From an uncultured Azospirillum sp. (GTDB lineage Bacteria; Pseudomonadota; Alphaproteobacteria; RF32; CAG-239), in NCBI GenBank assembly GCA_900539605.1, contig UQCS01000012.1, positions 1 through 45,161 of the forward strand: a stretch of DNA of 45,161 nucleotides. Reading direction: 5' to 3'. The translations under genes and the position numbers were made by a program. Numbering within the stretch: position 1 is the stretch's first letter; each line of letters starts with the position of its first letter. This document shows, piece after piece, positions 8,087 to 16,344 of this stretch. The notes under the pieces are model-generated. The model searched no databases, was not told the origin of the DNA, and saw nothing but the letters and a program-made list of their open reading frames with translations.

Positions 8087-8542
8087 CTAATTAGCCGAAT
8101 CGTTAGCCGCCTGCCGACGCGCCGCGTACAATGCCGCGAAATCAATCGGATTCAGCATAAACGGCGGCAAGCCGCCTTCGGTCAGGCATTGGGTAACCAC
8201 ATTGCGGGCAAACGGAAAAATCAGCCGCGGCAATTCGATCATCAGGACCGGTTCCAAATGTTCGGCCGGAACGTTGACTTCGGCAAAAGCAGCGTAAGTC
8301 AGTTCCAAAATAAACAATGTTTTATCTTCCACCTTGCCATTCATGCTTATGGAAAGTTGAGAGGTATAAGTGTTGTTCCCTTTCGGTTCGGACTTAACAT
8401 CGACATGAACGTCAATCTTGGGGGCGGATTTGATTTCTCCGAAGATTTCCGGCGCATGGGGAATTTCCAGCGATAAATCCTTAATATACTGGCTGCTGAT
8501 CGCGATGGCGCCGATTTGTTTATTTTGGGATTGTTCTTCCAT
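8087..8542 (-). CDS. secB: Protein-export chaperone SecB
   Basis: SecB is a homotetrameric chaperone that keeps preproteins unfolded and delivers them to SecA. The 151-residue length and family blocks such as QYIKDLSLEIPHAP near the N-terminus, LELTYAAFAEV in the middle and LPPFMLNPIDFAALY near the end identify it with confidence. The ribosome-binding site on the minus strand is GGAG at 8551-8555. It is divergent from the tim44-like gene across a 149-base gap with a promoter candidate on each strand, as is usual for Alphaproteobacteria. Confidence 0.96.
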   Translation of the reverse strand: MEEQSQNKQIGAIAISSQYIKDLSLEIPHAPEIFGEIKSAPKIDVHVDVKSEPKGNNTYTSQLSISMNGKVEDKTLFILELTYAAFAEVNVPAEHLEPVLMIELPRLIFPFARNVVTQCLTEGGLPPFMLNPIDFAALYAARRQAANDSAN

Positions 8543-8588
8543 TTATGTTTCTCCTGCAATGGCAATTGTAAAATTTTTAAACGGGGTT

Positions 8589-8617
8589 ATTTTATAATAA
8601 ATAATCGTAACGGTCAA
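8589..8617 (-). promoter_or_regulatory. Candidate promoter of secB
   Basis: On the minus strand TTGACC (8617-8612) and TAAAAT (8594-8589) are 17 bases apart; an alternative TATAAA lies at 8596-8591. Transcription would start about 40 bases before the secB ATG. Confidence 0.45.
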
Positions 8618-8626
8618 TATTTCCGG

Positions 8627-8655
8627 TTGATAATATCCGTGTTTACGCCTATATT
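8627..8655 (+). promoter_or_regulatory. Candidate promoter of the tim44-mltA-smr operon
   Basis: TTGATA (8627-8632), a 17-base spacer and TATATT (8650-8655) give a near-consensus sigma-70 promoter. A strong ribosome-binding site AGAGGAAGAG follows just before the ATG at 8692. Confidence 0.6.
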
Positions 8656-8691
8656 ATGTAATAATTTAATTGATGTTTTACAGAGGAAGAG

Positions 8692-9348
8692 ATGGCTGCA
8701 TATCTGGATATTATAATTTTATTGTTCGTGGTCGTGGTCGTATTTGTCAAACTGCGCGGCCTGCTCGGCACCCGCCCCGAAAACGAGACCGAAATCAGCA
8801 AAGAAAGCGCGGCCAAAATCTTTGACATTCTGATGCAGGAGCATAACAAAAACCAACCGCAGCCGACAATGGCAGGCGGCGAACTGAAAGCTGACGAAAG
8901 CGACCTCAGCGAACAGGAAAAAACACTGTACCGCATTCCCGGCTTTAACCGTGATAAATTTATCAGCGGCGCTAAAAAAGCTTTTGAAATCATTGTGACT
9001 TCTTTTGCCAAAGGCGATATCGAAACCTTGGAAACGCTGGTCGGCAAAAGCCTGCTTAAAAAATTCAAAGAAGTCATCTCAAGCCGCAAGGAAGAAGGCA
9101 TCAGTGCCGAAACCGATTTTATCGGTTTTAACGAAGCGGTGATTACCGACGCCAAAATAACCAAAAGCAACCTCGCCAAAATCAGCGTCAAATTTGTTTC
9201 CGAACAAGTTAACATTTTGCGCAACAGACAAGGCGAAGTCATGGAAGGGGACGAAAATTTCATCCAGTCGATTACCGACATCTGGACTTTTGAACGCAGC
9301 CTCAATTCCACAAGCCCAAACTGGTTGCTGGTCTCGACGAAAAAATAA
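8692..9348 (+). CDS. Tim44-like (TimA) membrane-anchored domain protein
   Basis: This 218-residue protein has one N-terminal membrane segment (about residues 5-20, DIIILLFVVVVVFVKL) followed by a charged linker and a C-terminal Tim44-like domain (about 75-215) with the typical FISGAKKAFEIIVTSFAKGD start and a WTFERSL block near the end. Mitochondrial Tim44 tethers Hsp70 to the import channel. In Alphaproteobacteria the homologue sits next to secB, as here, and its exact role in inner-membrane protein handling is unsettled. The gene is followed 4 bases later by mltA, so they form one operon. Confidence 0.9.
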   Translation: MAAYLDIIILLFVVVVVFVKLRGLLGTRPENETEISKESAAKIFDILMQEHNKNQPQPTMAGGELKADESDLSEQEKTLYRIPGFNRDKFISGAKKAFEIIVTSFAKGDIETLETLVGKSLLKKFKEVISSRKEEGISAETDFIGFNEAVITDAKITKSNLAKISVKFVSEQVNILRNRQGEVMEGDENFIQSITDIWTFERSLNSTSPNWLLVSTKK

Positions 9349-9352
9349 GCCG

Positions 9353-10531
9353 ATGAAAAAAACTGCTCTTGTTTTTATGGTCGTTTTCCTTCTTGCCGGC
9401 TGCCCAAGTCGGCAGGAAAAACAGCCGTTGCCGGCGGAACGGACGGCAGCGGAAAAAGTGGAACTGACGCCGGTCTCCTTCCATGAACTGGAAAACTGGC
9501 AAGACGATGATCTTACCCAATTCGTTGAGGTTTTTGCCGCCACCTGTGCCAAAATCCGGCAACTTAAAACCCCCTATCTCGCCGACAGCCAAATTAAAAT
9601 AAAAACAGCCGACTATCAGGAAATCTGCCGCCGTTTTGACGAAGAAGGAATCGGCAACGGACAGGAGCTGCGCATTTTTTTCGAAACTTATTTTACGCCT
9701 TATCTGGTGCAGGGAAACGGCAATGCCGACGGAAAATTTACCTCTTATTACGAAGCGGAAATTCGGGCTTCGCGGCAACGACACGGTAAGTATCGTTACC
9801 CGGTTTACGGCAAACCGCACAACCTGATTGAAATCAATTTGCGCGACTTTGATCCCGATTTGCCGGACGCCCGGCTGGTCGGCCGGATCAGCGGGCAAAA
9901 GATGCTTCCTTATTACACCCGCGCCGATATTGAGAAAGCGCCGTTTAACGCCCCGGTTTTATTGTGGGGAGACAGCGCCGTCGACATTCATATTATGCAA
10001 ATTCAAGGGTCGGCGATTGCCCGACTCGATGACGGCAGCCAGGTGAGAATCGGCTACGCCGACAACAACGGACGCCGTTTTAAGGGAATCGGCGGCATCC
10101 TGCTCGGTAAAGGTCTGCTGGAAGCAGGCAAGACGGATATGATGAGCATAAAAAAATGGTTGGAAGAGAATCCACAACAGGCAACCGCAATTATGCAGGA
10201 AAACGAACGTTATATTTTTCACCGCTTTATAACAACATCGGGTCCGGTCGGGGCTTTTGGCATTCCGTTAACCGCCGGCCGGAGCCTGGCGGTAGACCGC
10301 CGTTATATTCCGCTTGGCGCCATATTATGGCTCAGCACGACAACCCCCGACCACCAGCCGCTTAACAAAATGGTGGCGGCACAGGATATCGGAAGCGCAA
10401 TTAAAGGTGCGGTTCGCGGTGACTATTTCTGGGGCAGCGGCGGCGACGAGATTCTGAATTCGGCCGGACGGATGAATTCGAGCGGTCATTACTACATTTT
10501 TCTTCCCCGGGAGAACAACAACGATGAATAA
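9353..10531 (+). CDS. mltA: Membrane-bound lytic murein transglycosylase A, lipoprotein
   Basis: MltA cleaves the MurNAc-GlcNAc bond of peptidoglycan and leaves a 1,6-anhydro end. I chose the ATG at 9353 because it gives a lipoprotein signal peptide with lipobox LLAGC (Cys17) and starts 4 bases after the previous gene; an upstream in-frame extension to 9194 would overlap the Tim44 gene. The 392 residues contain the MltA domain (GKFTSYYEAEI through the IQGSA block) and a C-terminal 3D domain whose AQDIGSAIKG and GDYFWGSG blocks hold the catalytic Asp region. The stop overlaps the start of the Smr gene by 8 bases. Confidence 0.94.
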   Translation: MKKTALVFMVVFLLAGCPSRQEKQPLPAERTAAEKVELTPVSFHELENWQDDDLTQFVEVFAATCAKIRQLKTPYLADSQIKIKTADYQEICRRFDEEGIGNGQELRIFFETYFTPYLVQGNGNADGKFTSYYEAEIRASRQRHGKYRYPVYGKPHNLIEINLRDFDPDLPDARLVGRISGQKMLPYYTRADIEKAPFNAPVLLWGDSAVDIHIMQIQGSAIARLDDGSQVRIGYADNNGRRFKGIGGILLGKGLLEAGKTDMMSIKKWLEENPQQATAIMQENERYIFHRFITTSGPVGAFGIPLTAGRSLAVDRRYIPLGAILWLSTTTPDHQPLNKMVAAQDIGSAIKGAVRGDYFWGSGGDEILNSAGRMNSSGHYYIFLPRENNNDE

Positions 10532-11051
10532 TGCCGACGATTCTGACTGGCAGGAACTGATAAAAGACGTGCAGCCGTTGCCGAAACCGAAAACGGTAGA
10601 GAAAAACACCAAAATAACGCTTAGAGTCACACCCAAAATCAGCCCGGACCGGGTTTACGGGGGAGAGCGCCTCTCGGATCTGATTCCCGGAAAAACTGAC
10701 AACATCGACAACAACACCGCGCGGCGGTTTAAAAAAGGCGAATTCAAAACCGAGGCCGAACTGGATCTGCACGGTTATACCGAAACCAAAGCTTTTGAAG
10801 CCGTCTGCAGTTTTATCAAAAAATCTTACCTGCAACAACGCCGTTGCATTGCCATCATCACCGGAAAAGGGTTACATCAGAATGACGAAGACGATATTTT
10901 TGCCAGCCGCGGCGTTCTCAAAGAACGCGTGCCACAATGGCTGAATTTGCCCGATATCCGTCCGTTGATTCTGGCGATTTTTCATCCACAGCATACAGAA
11001 GGCGGTTCGGGGGTGATTCGGATCTTATTGCGCCGGCAGCGCTGTCGCTGA
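10524..11051 (+). CDS. Smr-domain protein
   Basis: This 175-residue protein has a charged, probably disordered N-terminal half and a C-terminal Smr domain (about 85-172) with the two family motifs LDLHGYT and TGKG. Smr domains are nucleases; bacterial SmrB-type proteins cut mRNA at stalled ribosomes, while MutS2-linked ones act on DNA. The genomic position behind mltA is common in Alphaproteobacteria. The gene overlaps mltA and ends the operon. Between its stop and the convergent DnaJ gene lie 41 bases with a hairpin (CTGACG...CGTCAG) that lacks a T-run. Confidence 0.9.
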   Translation: MNNADDSDWQELIKDVQPLPKPKTVEKNTKITLRVTPKISPDRVYGGERLSDLIPGKTDNIDNNTARRFKKGEFKTEAELDLHGYTETKAFEAVCSFIKKSYLQQRRCIAIITGKGLHQNDEDDIFASRGVLKERVPQWLNLPDIRPLILAIFHPQHTEGGSGVIRILLRRQRCR

Positions 11052-11092
11052 CGCAATGTTTGGGAACAAAACCCCAACCGTCAGAATACACC

Positions 11093-11650
11093 TCAGGAAA
11101 ATTTAGCCAGCAAGGCCTGATATGCAGTCGTCAGTTGTTTGAACTTTTCTTCGGCTTCCTGCTTGTCCTCCTGATGCAAGTCAGGGTGGTACTTTTTTAC
11201 CAACTTTTTATATTGCTTTTTGATCAGCGCCAGCGAAATGTTATCGGCACTCAATTCCATAATCTTTAAAAACTGCCGTTCCTGCTCGTTAAAAAAGATC
11301 TCTTCCCGCGACGGCATATGACCGGCATATTCGCCGAAAAATTCAAAATCATCCTTCAGTTTGTAGCCGAACTGATAGTTGACTTTTGAGCGGAAGCCTT
11401 TGAAATGCATGCGGCTGCGCGCTTTTTGCTCTTCTTCTGTTTCGGCCTGGTCATCCTCACTGTCATAATAATTCCACTCAGCGTTATAGGCCTGTACATG
11501 TTCAAGGCAAAACCAATAATAATCTTTCAGGTCCCTGTCCTTCGGTGCACGGTATTCTCCCGGTTTATTACAACCAGGAAACGAACATTTGCACGCCTTG
11601 CCGTCATTTTGTGGTGCGTAGTATTTTTTATTCCTTACATTTTTTATCAT
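11093..11650 (-). CDS. J-domain (DnaJ-like) protein with an N-terminal cysteine motif
   Basis: This 185-residue protein carries a short C-terminal J domain (about residues 120-185) with the HPD tripeptide in KKYHPDLHQE, which stimulates the ATPase of DnaK. The N-terminal part has a possible metal site: CKCSFPGC (about residues 20-27) and FCLEH (about 72-76). This build, with the J domain at the C-terminus, is the alphaproteobacterial DnaJ-domain protein often found near mltA/smr or bolA; the client is unknown. No clear ribosome-binding site precedes the ATG at 11650, so the start is less certain than the product. Confidence 0.88.
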   Translation of the reverse strand: MIKNVRNKKYYAPQNDGKACKCSFPGCNKPGEYRAPKDRDLKDYYWFCLEHVQAYNAEWNYYDSEDDQAETEEEQKARSRMHFKGFRSKVNYQFGYKLKDDFEFFGEYAGHMPSREEIFFNEQERQFLKIMELSADNISLALIKKQYKKLVKKYHPDLHQEDKQEAEEKFKQLTTAYQALLAKFS

Positions 11651-11677
11651 GTGTTGTTATTTTTTTTCATTTTTTAG

Positions 11678-11706
11678 TTGTGTTTATTTTCTATTAATAA
11701 TATACT
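11678..11706 (+). promoter_or_regulatory. Candidate promoter of the RHH gene
   Basis: TTGTGT (11678-11683), a 17-base spacer and TATACT (11701-11706) fit sigma-70 and lie 68 bases before the chosen ATG. The longer reading frame that begins at 11678 would start inside this promoter, which argues for the later start. Confidence 0.55.
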
Positions 11707-11773
11707 CCGGACAACAATTAATGGCAATAACATTATACCTGTTCTGATGACAAACCAACACAAAGAGCTTTTA

Positions 11774-12085
11774 ATGACCAAATTAATTAACAGAGTGCTG
11801 TTCATCAATAACCGTCGTACCAGTATGCGTTTATGTGTAACCGAATGGAAACTTGTCGATGAAATTTGCAAAAACGAACATATTGCCCGCAATGACTTTA
11901 TCGAACTGATCGAAAACAGCAATCGTTCGGGACTCGGGCTGACTTATTATACACGCCTGTTTGTGATGCTGTACTTTTACAATAAATCACCGCTGGGACA
12001 AATCAAAACCCGGCGCCACGGGATCGGCTGCCAATCTTATATCAGCGAAATTATTACCAAAATTTCGTCTTCCGACGCTGCCTGA
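11774..12085 (+). CDS. Ribbon-helix-helix (RHH_4-like) DNA-binding protein
   Basis: About 103 residues from the chosen ATG (MTKLINRV). The core RRTSMRLCVTEWKLVDEI (beta strand plus first helix) followed by ARNDFIELIEN and a YYTRLFVMLYF helix matches the short ribbon-helix-helix proteins common in Alphaproteobacteria, where the ending ALRLFVLDHYR is typical. It probably binds DNA as a dimer; the target is unknown. The start at 11774 has AAAGAG upstream, and the in-frame ATG at 11747 is an alternative. It stands alone between the DnaJ gene and mutM. Confidence 0.75.
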   Translation: MTKLINRVLFINNRRTSMRLCVTEWKLVDEICKNEHIARNDFIELIENSNRSGLGLTYYTRLFVMLYFYNKSPLGQIKTRRHGIGCQSYISEIITKISSSDAA

Positions 12086-12115
12086 ATAAAAATCGTCCGG
12101 CGTCGCACAAATTCA

Positions 12116-12143
12116 TTGAAAAAATCCGTAACCCTTTTATAAT
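12116..12143 (+). promoter_or_regulatory. Candidate promoter of mutM
   Basis: TTGAAA (12116-12121), a 16-base spacer and a perfect TATAAT (12138-12143) lie 40 bases before the mutM ATG. Confidence 0.65.
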
Positions 12144-12183
12144 GGATAAAGTTTATGGATATTAATCAGCGTGGTGGAAAATT

Positions 12184-13023
12184 ATGCCCGAACTGCCCGA
12201 AGTCGAAACCGTTAAAAACGGCATTGCAAAATTTATAGGCAATGCCGAAATTCTGCAGGTTACCATCCGTAACCGCAAGTTTCGCGAAACGATTCCGGAA
12301 GATTTTGCCGCTTCGGTCTGCGGGGCGCACATAAGCGGCTACCGGCGGCAAGGCAAATATATCGTTATTAAACTTGACAACGGCCGCAGCATTATCTGGC
12401 ATCTGGGCATGAGCGGACGTATCAAAACCGCAGTCTCCGAACCAAACGAACAAAAACACGACCACGTGCTGATCAAGACTTCGGCCGGCTGGTTGATTTT
12501 TCACGATCCGCGCCGTTTCGGGATTCTTACGGTTTGCACAACCGGCCGGTTGGCAGAACATCCTTATTTTGCAAAGATGGGGCCGGATCCTTTTGACCCG
12601 CTTCTGACCGCGGATTATTTGTTTGAACAGTTGGAAAAACGCCGAACTTCGGTTAAACAGGCTCTGCTGGATCAGGAAATGATTGCCGGAATCGGCAATA
12701 TTTACGCTTCCGAAATTCTGTTTCGGGCCGGAATTCTGCCCACCCGGCCGGCCGGGGAAATTTCCCGGCAGGAATGCGGTCCTCTTTTGGAAAGCATCCG
12801 TGAAATTTTGAAACAGGCAATTGCCAACGGCGGCTCCAGCCTCCACGACTACCACCGCCCGGACGGCAGTCTCGGTTATTTTCAAAATCTGCATTGTGTT
12901 TACAACAAGGCCGGAAAACCCTGTCCCGGCTGTACCTGTGCCGCCGGGCACGATGACCGCGGCATCCGCAAAATCGTTCAGGGCGGCCGCTCAACCTTTT
13001 ATTGCCCGGTGAAACAAAAATGA
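12184..13023 (+). CDS. mutM: Formamidopyrimidine-DNA glycosylase (Fpg/MutM) with an atypical zinc finger
   Basis: MutM removes 8-oxoguanine and formamidopyrimidine from DNA and cuts the abasic site. The N-terminus MPELPEVETV gives the catalytic Pro2 and Glu3, Lys58 lies in RRQGKYIVI, and the H2TH block is LLDQEMIAGIGNIYASE. The length of 279 residues is normal. The C-terminal finger is odd: CPGC (Cys247, Cys250) is followed by an extra Cys252 and a longer loop, and the usual last CPxC is CPVK (Cys274 then Lys277), so the fourth zinc ligand is missing at its normal place. Arg269 in GGRSTF is kept. The next gene starts at the stop codon (ATGATGA), so mutM begins an operon of three genes. Confidence 0.93.
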   Translation: MPELPEVETVKNGIAKFIGNAEILQVTIRNRKFRETIPEDFAASVCGAHISGYRRQGKYIVIKLDNGRSIIWHLGMSGRIKTAVSEPNEQKHDHVLIKTSAGWLIFHDPRRFGILTVCTTGRLAEHPYFAKMGPDPFDPLLTADYLFEQLEKRRTSVKQALLDQEMIAGIGNIYASEILFRAGILPTRPAGEISRQECGPLLESIREILKQAIANGGSSLHDYHRPDGSLGYFQNLHCVYNKAGKPCPGCTCAAGHDDRGIRKIVQGGRSTFYCPVKQK

Positions 13024-13415
13024 TGACACTATTTAAAAAAAATACATCTGTTCTGGTCAGGCTGCTGCCGGCCGTTGTCCTATGGCTGACTTTAACCGGC
13101 CCAACCGCCGCGGCCGAATTTGTTGACGGCATTGAAGACGTTCCGGTGATGAGCGGAATGCAGCAGGTACAGAGCAACAACATTTCTTTCGGCAATGATG
13201 AAATTCGTTTTGTCGAAGCTTATCTCAGCGGCAGAAAAGCAACCTTTTCCTCGGTTGCCGCCTTTTATGAAGAAACGCTGCCCCAACTCGGCTGGCATTT
13301 CATCAGCCGCCGAAACAGCAGTCTGCATTTCGAAAGAGACGCCGAGCGGCTTGACATTGTCCGCGAAAACAAATCACCGTTATTGGTAAGAATCACCCTC
13401 AAAAGTAAAGATTAG
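13020..13415 (+). CDS. Small exported protein of unknown function
   Basis: The ATG at 13020 overlaps the mutM stop; it yields 131 residues. A signal peptide is evident (positively charged start, hydrophobic LLPAVVLWLTLT, then PTAAAE), giving a mature periplasmic protein of about 95 residues that begins near EFVDGIEDVPVM. The motifs EDVPVMSG and FYEETLPQLGW recall a short conserved protein often encoded beside mutM and enoyl-CoA hydratase in Alphaproteobacteria, but I cannot name its function. The following gene starts 9 bases later. Confidence 0.7.
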   Translation: MMTLFKKNTSVLVRLLPAVVLWLTLTGPTAAAEFVDGIEDVPVMSGMQQVQSNNISFGNDEIRFVEAYLSGRKATFSSVAAFYEETLPQLGWHFISRRNSSLHFERDAERLDIVRENKSPLLVRITLKSKD

Positions 13416-13424
13416 GAAAAAAAA

Positions 13425-14171
13425 ATGAACAAAGACGTTACCTCCGAAATTAAAAACCAAACCGGAATCATCACCATCAACACCGCTGACGGGCTGAACG
13501 TGATCAACCAGATGATGCTGTCCGACATTGCCGAAACCATTACGGCGATGGATCTTAACGACGCCGTCAAGGCCATTGTCATCCGCGGCAGCGACAAGGC
13601 TTTTTCGACCGGAATCGATGTTAACGAGTTCGTCGAAAACATCAACGCCGCGGTGTTGGAAGAAATGTACGAGAACTTTGAAAAAATTGCCGACGTCAAA
13701 AAACCGGTTATTGCCGCCGTCAGCGGTTACGCTTTGGGAATCGGCTTTGAACTGGCGCTGGCCTGCGATATTATTTTCGCTTCCGAAAGCGCCTGCTTCG
13801 GCCACCCCGACCTCAGCCTCGGCACTATCCCCGGTTTTGGCGCCACCCAACGGCTGACCGGTGCGGTCGGCAAGGCCAAAACCATGGAAATGATTTTGAC
13901 CGGACGGGCAATGAACGTACGCGAGGCGGAACGCTGCGGCATGGTGAGCCGAATCATTCCGTTGCGTTACCTGTTTGACGAAGCCCTGAACACCGCCGAA
14001 AGAATCGCGGCGCTGCCGGATCTGGCCATCAACACGTCCAAAGAACTTATTAAAACAGCTGTCAGCAACACCGATCTGGAAGAAGGGCTGGAGATCGAAA
14101 AACAAGTTTACAAGAACTCGATCGAATCAGACGAATTTCGCCAGAATCTGGTGAATATGGCAAAAAAATAG
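13425..14171 (+). CDS. Enoyl-CoA hydratase/isomerase family protein
   Basis: This 248-residue crotonase-fold protein probably hydrates or isomerises an acyl-CoA. The oxyanion-hole regions KAFSTGIDV and ALGIGFELAL are recognisable. The first catalytic Glu of true enoyl-CoA hydratases is kept (Glu109), while the second is Asp129 in FGHPDLSLG, so the exact reaction is uncertain. The block GTIPGFGATQRLTGAVGK is typical of the family. Its place between mutM and rpsT is a common alphaproteobacterial order. A short A/T-rich hairpin (GTAAAAT 14171-14177 / ATTTTAC 14183-14189) follows the stop but lacks a T-run. Confidence 0.88.
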   Translation: MNKDVTSEIKNQTGIITINTADGLNVINQMMLSDIAETITAMDLNDAVKAIVIRGSDKAFSTGIDVNEFVENINAAVLEEMYENFEKIADVKKPVIAAVSGYALGIGFELALACDIIFASESACFGHPDLSLGTIPGFGATQRLTGAVGKAKTMEMILTGRAMNVREAERCGMVSRIIPLRYLFDEALNTAERIAALPDLAINTSKELIKTAVSNTDLEEGLEIEKQVYKNSIESDEFRQNLVNMAKK

Positions 14172-14201
14172 TAAAATCAGCAATTTTACTAAAAATTGTT
14201 G

Positions 14202-14231
14202 TTGACTAAAACGTGTCTCCGAGTTTATAAA
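14202..14231 (+). promoter_or_regulatory. Candidate promoter of rpsT
   Basis: TTGACT (14202-14207) and TTATAA (14225-14230; TATAAA one base later) are 17-18 bases apart. A second -10-like hexamer, a perfect TATAAT, lies at 14263-14268 close to the gene but has no good -35. Confidence 0.6.
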
Positions 14232-14285
14232 GCATATCAGAAAAATAAATTTGTGATTAACTTATAATGTACAGGATAAAGTAAA

Positions 14286-14546
14286 ATGGCCAATCATAAA
14301 TCGGCAAAAACCAGAATTAACCGCAACAACAAGCGTAGCCTGATCAACGGTGCCCGCAAAAGCAGAGTCCGTACTTTTGTAAAAAAAGTAGAAGCTGCTA
14401 TTGTTGCCAATGACAAAGAAACCGCAGCAGCCGCTTTCAAAACGGCAGAATCCGAACTGATGAGATCTGCTCGCAAAGGCGTTTTCCCGATGAACAAAGT
14501 ATCGAGAACGGTTTCCCGCCTGTCGAAAAAAATTAAAGCTCTCTAA
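14286..14546 (+). CDS. rpsT: 30S ribosomal protein S20
   Basis: S20 binds 16S rRNA early in 30S assembly. The 86-residue, Lys/Arg-rich protein starts MANHKSAKTRINRNNKR and ends with the family-typical SRLSKKIKAL. AGGA at 14273-14276 precedes the ATG by 9 bases. It is transcribed from its own promoter and closed by a strong terminator, just upstream of dnaA as in many Alphaproteobacteria. Confidence 0.97.
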   Translation: MANHKSAKTRINRNNKRSLINGARKSRVRTFVKKVEAAIVANDKETAAAAFKTAESELMRSARKGVFPMNKVSRTVSRLSKKIKAL

Positions 14547-14574
14547 TCGACTTTTAAGAGAATTCAGCTTTTAC

Positions 14575-14613
14575 AACCACTTCTCCGGCTTCTTGCCGGA
14601 AAAGTGGTTTATT
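14575..14613 (+). terminator. Terminator of rpsT
   Basis: AACCACTT (14575-14582) plus TCCGGC (14584-14589) pair with GCCGGA (14595-14600) plus AAGTGGTT (14602-14609), followed by TTTATTT. Confidence 0.85.
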
Positions 14614-14706
14614 TCATTTAAAACTTATATTTTTCTAGGAATCCCGGCCGACTCTCGGAAAAACACCTGTCAAGAAATTTAATTACAATGTTCTGCAAAT
14701 GTTCTA

Positions 14707-14736
14707 TTGTTTTTTATTTTGTTCTGTGATTAATAT
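14707..14736 (+). promoter_or_regulatory. Weak candidate promoter of dnaA
   Basis: TTGTTT (14707-14712) and TAATAT (14731-14736) are 18 bases apart. The AT-rich stretch also shows TGTTCT three times (from 14690 to 14725). I find no consensus DnaA box (TTATNCACA) here, so this is not an obvious oriC. Confidence 0.35.
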
Positions 14737-14841
14737 TTAGTTAATTTATGAGTGGCGGCAACATCCTTTGCCAAAACCTTTCACCATAAGATTATTAAAC
14801 TTGGTTCAACCTCATACTTAAAGAAAGAAGGATTTTTCAGA

Positions 14842-16296
14842 ATGGCCGGAGAAGCGATAATGAATAATGATGATGCTGTTCGAAACGAGTGGGGACAAAT
14901 ATGCAGCCAGCTAAAAAACGAAGTCGGCGAAAAAGCTTTTGACAGTTGGCTGAAACCGTTGAGCGTCGGTTCTTTTGCCAACGGAATTATGAACATTTGC
15001 GTTCCGACCCGTTTTATGCGCAACTGGGTAATTACAAATTATTCCGACCGTATTCACAAAATCTGGGAAAAAAAGAATCCGACCATTAAAAGCATTAACT
15101 TTGTTGTTCAGGCAACTGAAGATCCGGCTATCGGCGTTCACAGTTCATCATGCCGTTCACTCCTCAAAAAAATAGCGACCAGTCCGGCACCGCAAAACAT
15201 TTACCAACCGGGAACCGCCGTGCTGTCCGGAGAAACGTCAGAATACAGCAGTTTCGGCGAGTCGGGTCAATCACTCTCGGTTCCACTCAATCCGCAATAT
15301 ACTTTTGACAACTTTGTGGTCGGCAAAACCAACGAGTTTGCCTATGCGGCCGCCCGCAAAGTTGCCGAATCCGACAACATTCCTTTTAATCCGTTGTTTT
15401 TATATTCCGGCGTCGGGCTGGGAAAAACCCACCTGATGCATGCGATTGCCTGGCACATCAAACAACGCAGCCCCGAAAAAAACATTGTTTATCTTTCGGC
15501 CGAAAAATTCATGTACAAGTTTGTCCGGGCTTTGCGTTACAAAGATACGGCGGCATTTAAGGAACAATTCCGTTCGGTAGACGTCCTGATGGTTGACGAC
15601 GTTCAGTTTATGGGCGGGAAAGACTCGACTCAGGAAGAGTTCTTTTATACTTTCAATTCATTGATTGAAGAAGGACGGCAGATCATTATTTCAGCCGACA
15701 AGTCCCCTTCCGATCTTGAAGGAATCGAATCGCGCCTGCGTTCACGGCTCGGCTGCGGTCTGGTAGCCGATATTCATCCGACAGACTTTGACTTGAGAAT
15801 CGGCATTCTGCGCGACAAAGCCAGACAGTTTAACTGTGAGTTGCCGTATAAGGTCGCCGAATTTCTGGCACAAAAAATCACCACCAACATCCGCGAGCTG
15901 GAAGGCGCATTGAGACGGGTTGCCGCTCATGCCCAGTTGTTACCGGGAAAAGAAATTTCGCTGGAAACCACTCAGGAAGTGTTAAAAGATATGCTGCGTT
16001 CTTATGACCGGCGCACCACCATCGACGAAATTCAGAAGAAAGTGGCCGAATACTTTAACATCTCGGTCAAAGAAATGCAGTCATCGCGTCGTGCCCGCAC
16101 GGTTGCCCGGCCGCGGCAGATCGCCATGTATCTGGCCAAACAGCTGACCTCACGCTCTTTACCGGAAATCGGTCGCAAATTCGACCGTGACCATACCACC
16201 GTCATGCACGCGGTACGCAAGGTGGAAGAGCTGATATCCGAAGATAACAGTTTGGCCGAAAACGTAGACAGTCTGCGCCGTTCGCTCGAAGCTTAA
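14842..16296 (+). CDS. dnaA: Chromosomal replication initiator DnaA
   Basis: DnaA binds oriC and opens the duplex. From the chosen ATG the protein has 484 residues: domain I (about 1-80), a linker, the AAA+ domain with Walker A GVGLGKTH (about 190-197) and Walker B VLMVDDVQF, and the C-terminal DNA-binding domain. The DnaA signature reads DRDHTTVMHA, with Asp where Gly is most common. Two starts are plausible: 14842 (AAGGA 14828-14832 upstream) and 14860 (GGAG 14848-14851 upstream); an upstream GTG at 14752 has no such site. The Nudix gene follows after 48 bases. Confidence 0.96.
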   Translation: MAGEAIMNNDDAVRNEWGQICSQLKNEVGEKAFDSWLKPLSVGSFANGIMNICVPTRFMRNWVITNYSDRIHKIWEKKNPTIKSINFVVQATEDPAIGVHSSSCRSLLKKIATSPAPQNIYQPGTAVLSGETSEYSSFGESGQSLSVPLNPQYTFDNFVVGKTNEFAYAAARKVAESDNIPFNPLFLYSGVGLGKTHLMHAIAWHIKQRSPEKNIVYLSAEKFMYKFVRALRYKDTAAFKEQFRSVDVLMVDDVQFMGGKDSTQEEFFYTFNSLIEEGRQIIISADKSPSDLEGIESRLRSRLGCGLVADIHPTDFDLRIGILRDKARQFNCELPYKVAEFLAQKITTNIRELEGALRRVAAHAQLLPGKEISLETTQEVLKDMLRSYDRRTTIDEIQKKVAEYFNISVKEMQSSRRARTVARPRQIAMYLAKQLTSRSLPEIGRKFDRDHTTVMHAVRKVEELISEDNSLAENVDSLRRSLEA

Positions 16297-16344
16297 AACG
16301 GCAACCGGTTTACGACAACCGCCCGAAACAGAAAGTTTCAAAAC

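Noticed and set aside
14547..14841. oriC next to dnaA
   Set aside because: The 295-base gap holds the rpsT terminator and an AT-rich dnaA promoter region but no consensus DnaA boxes.
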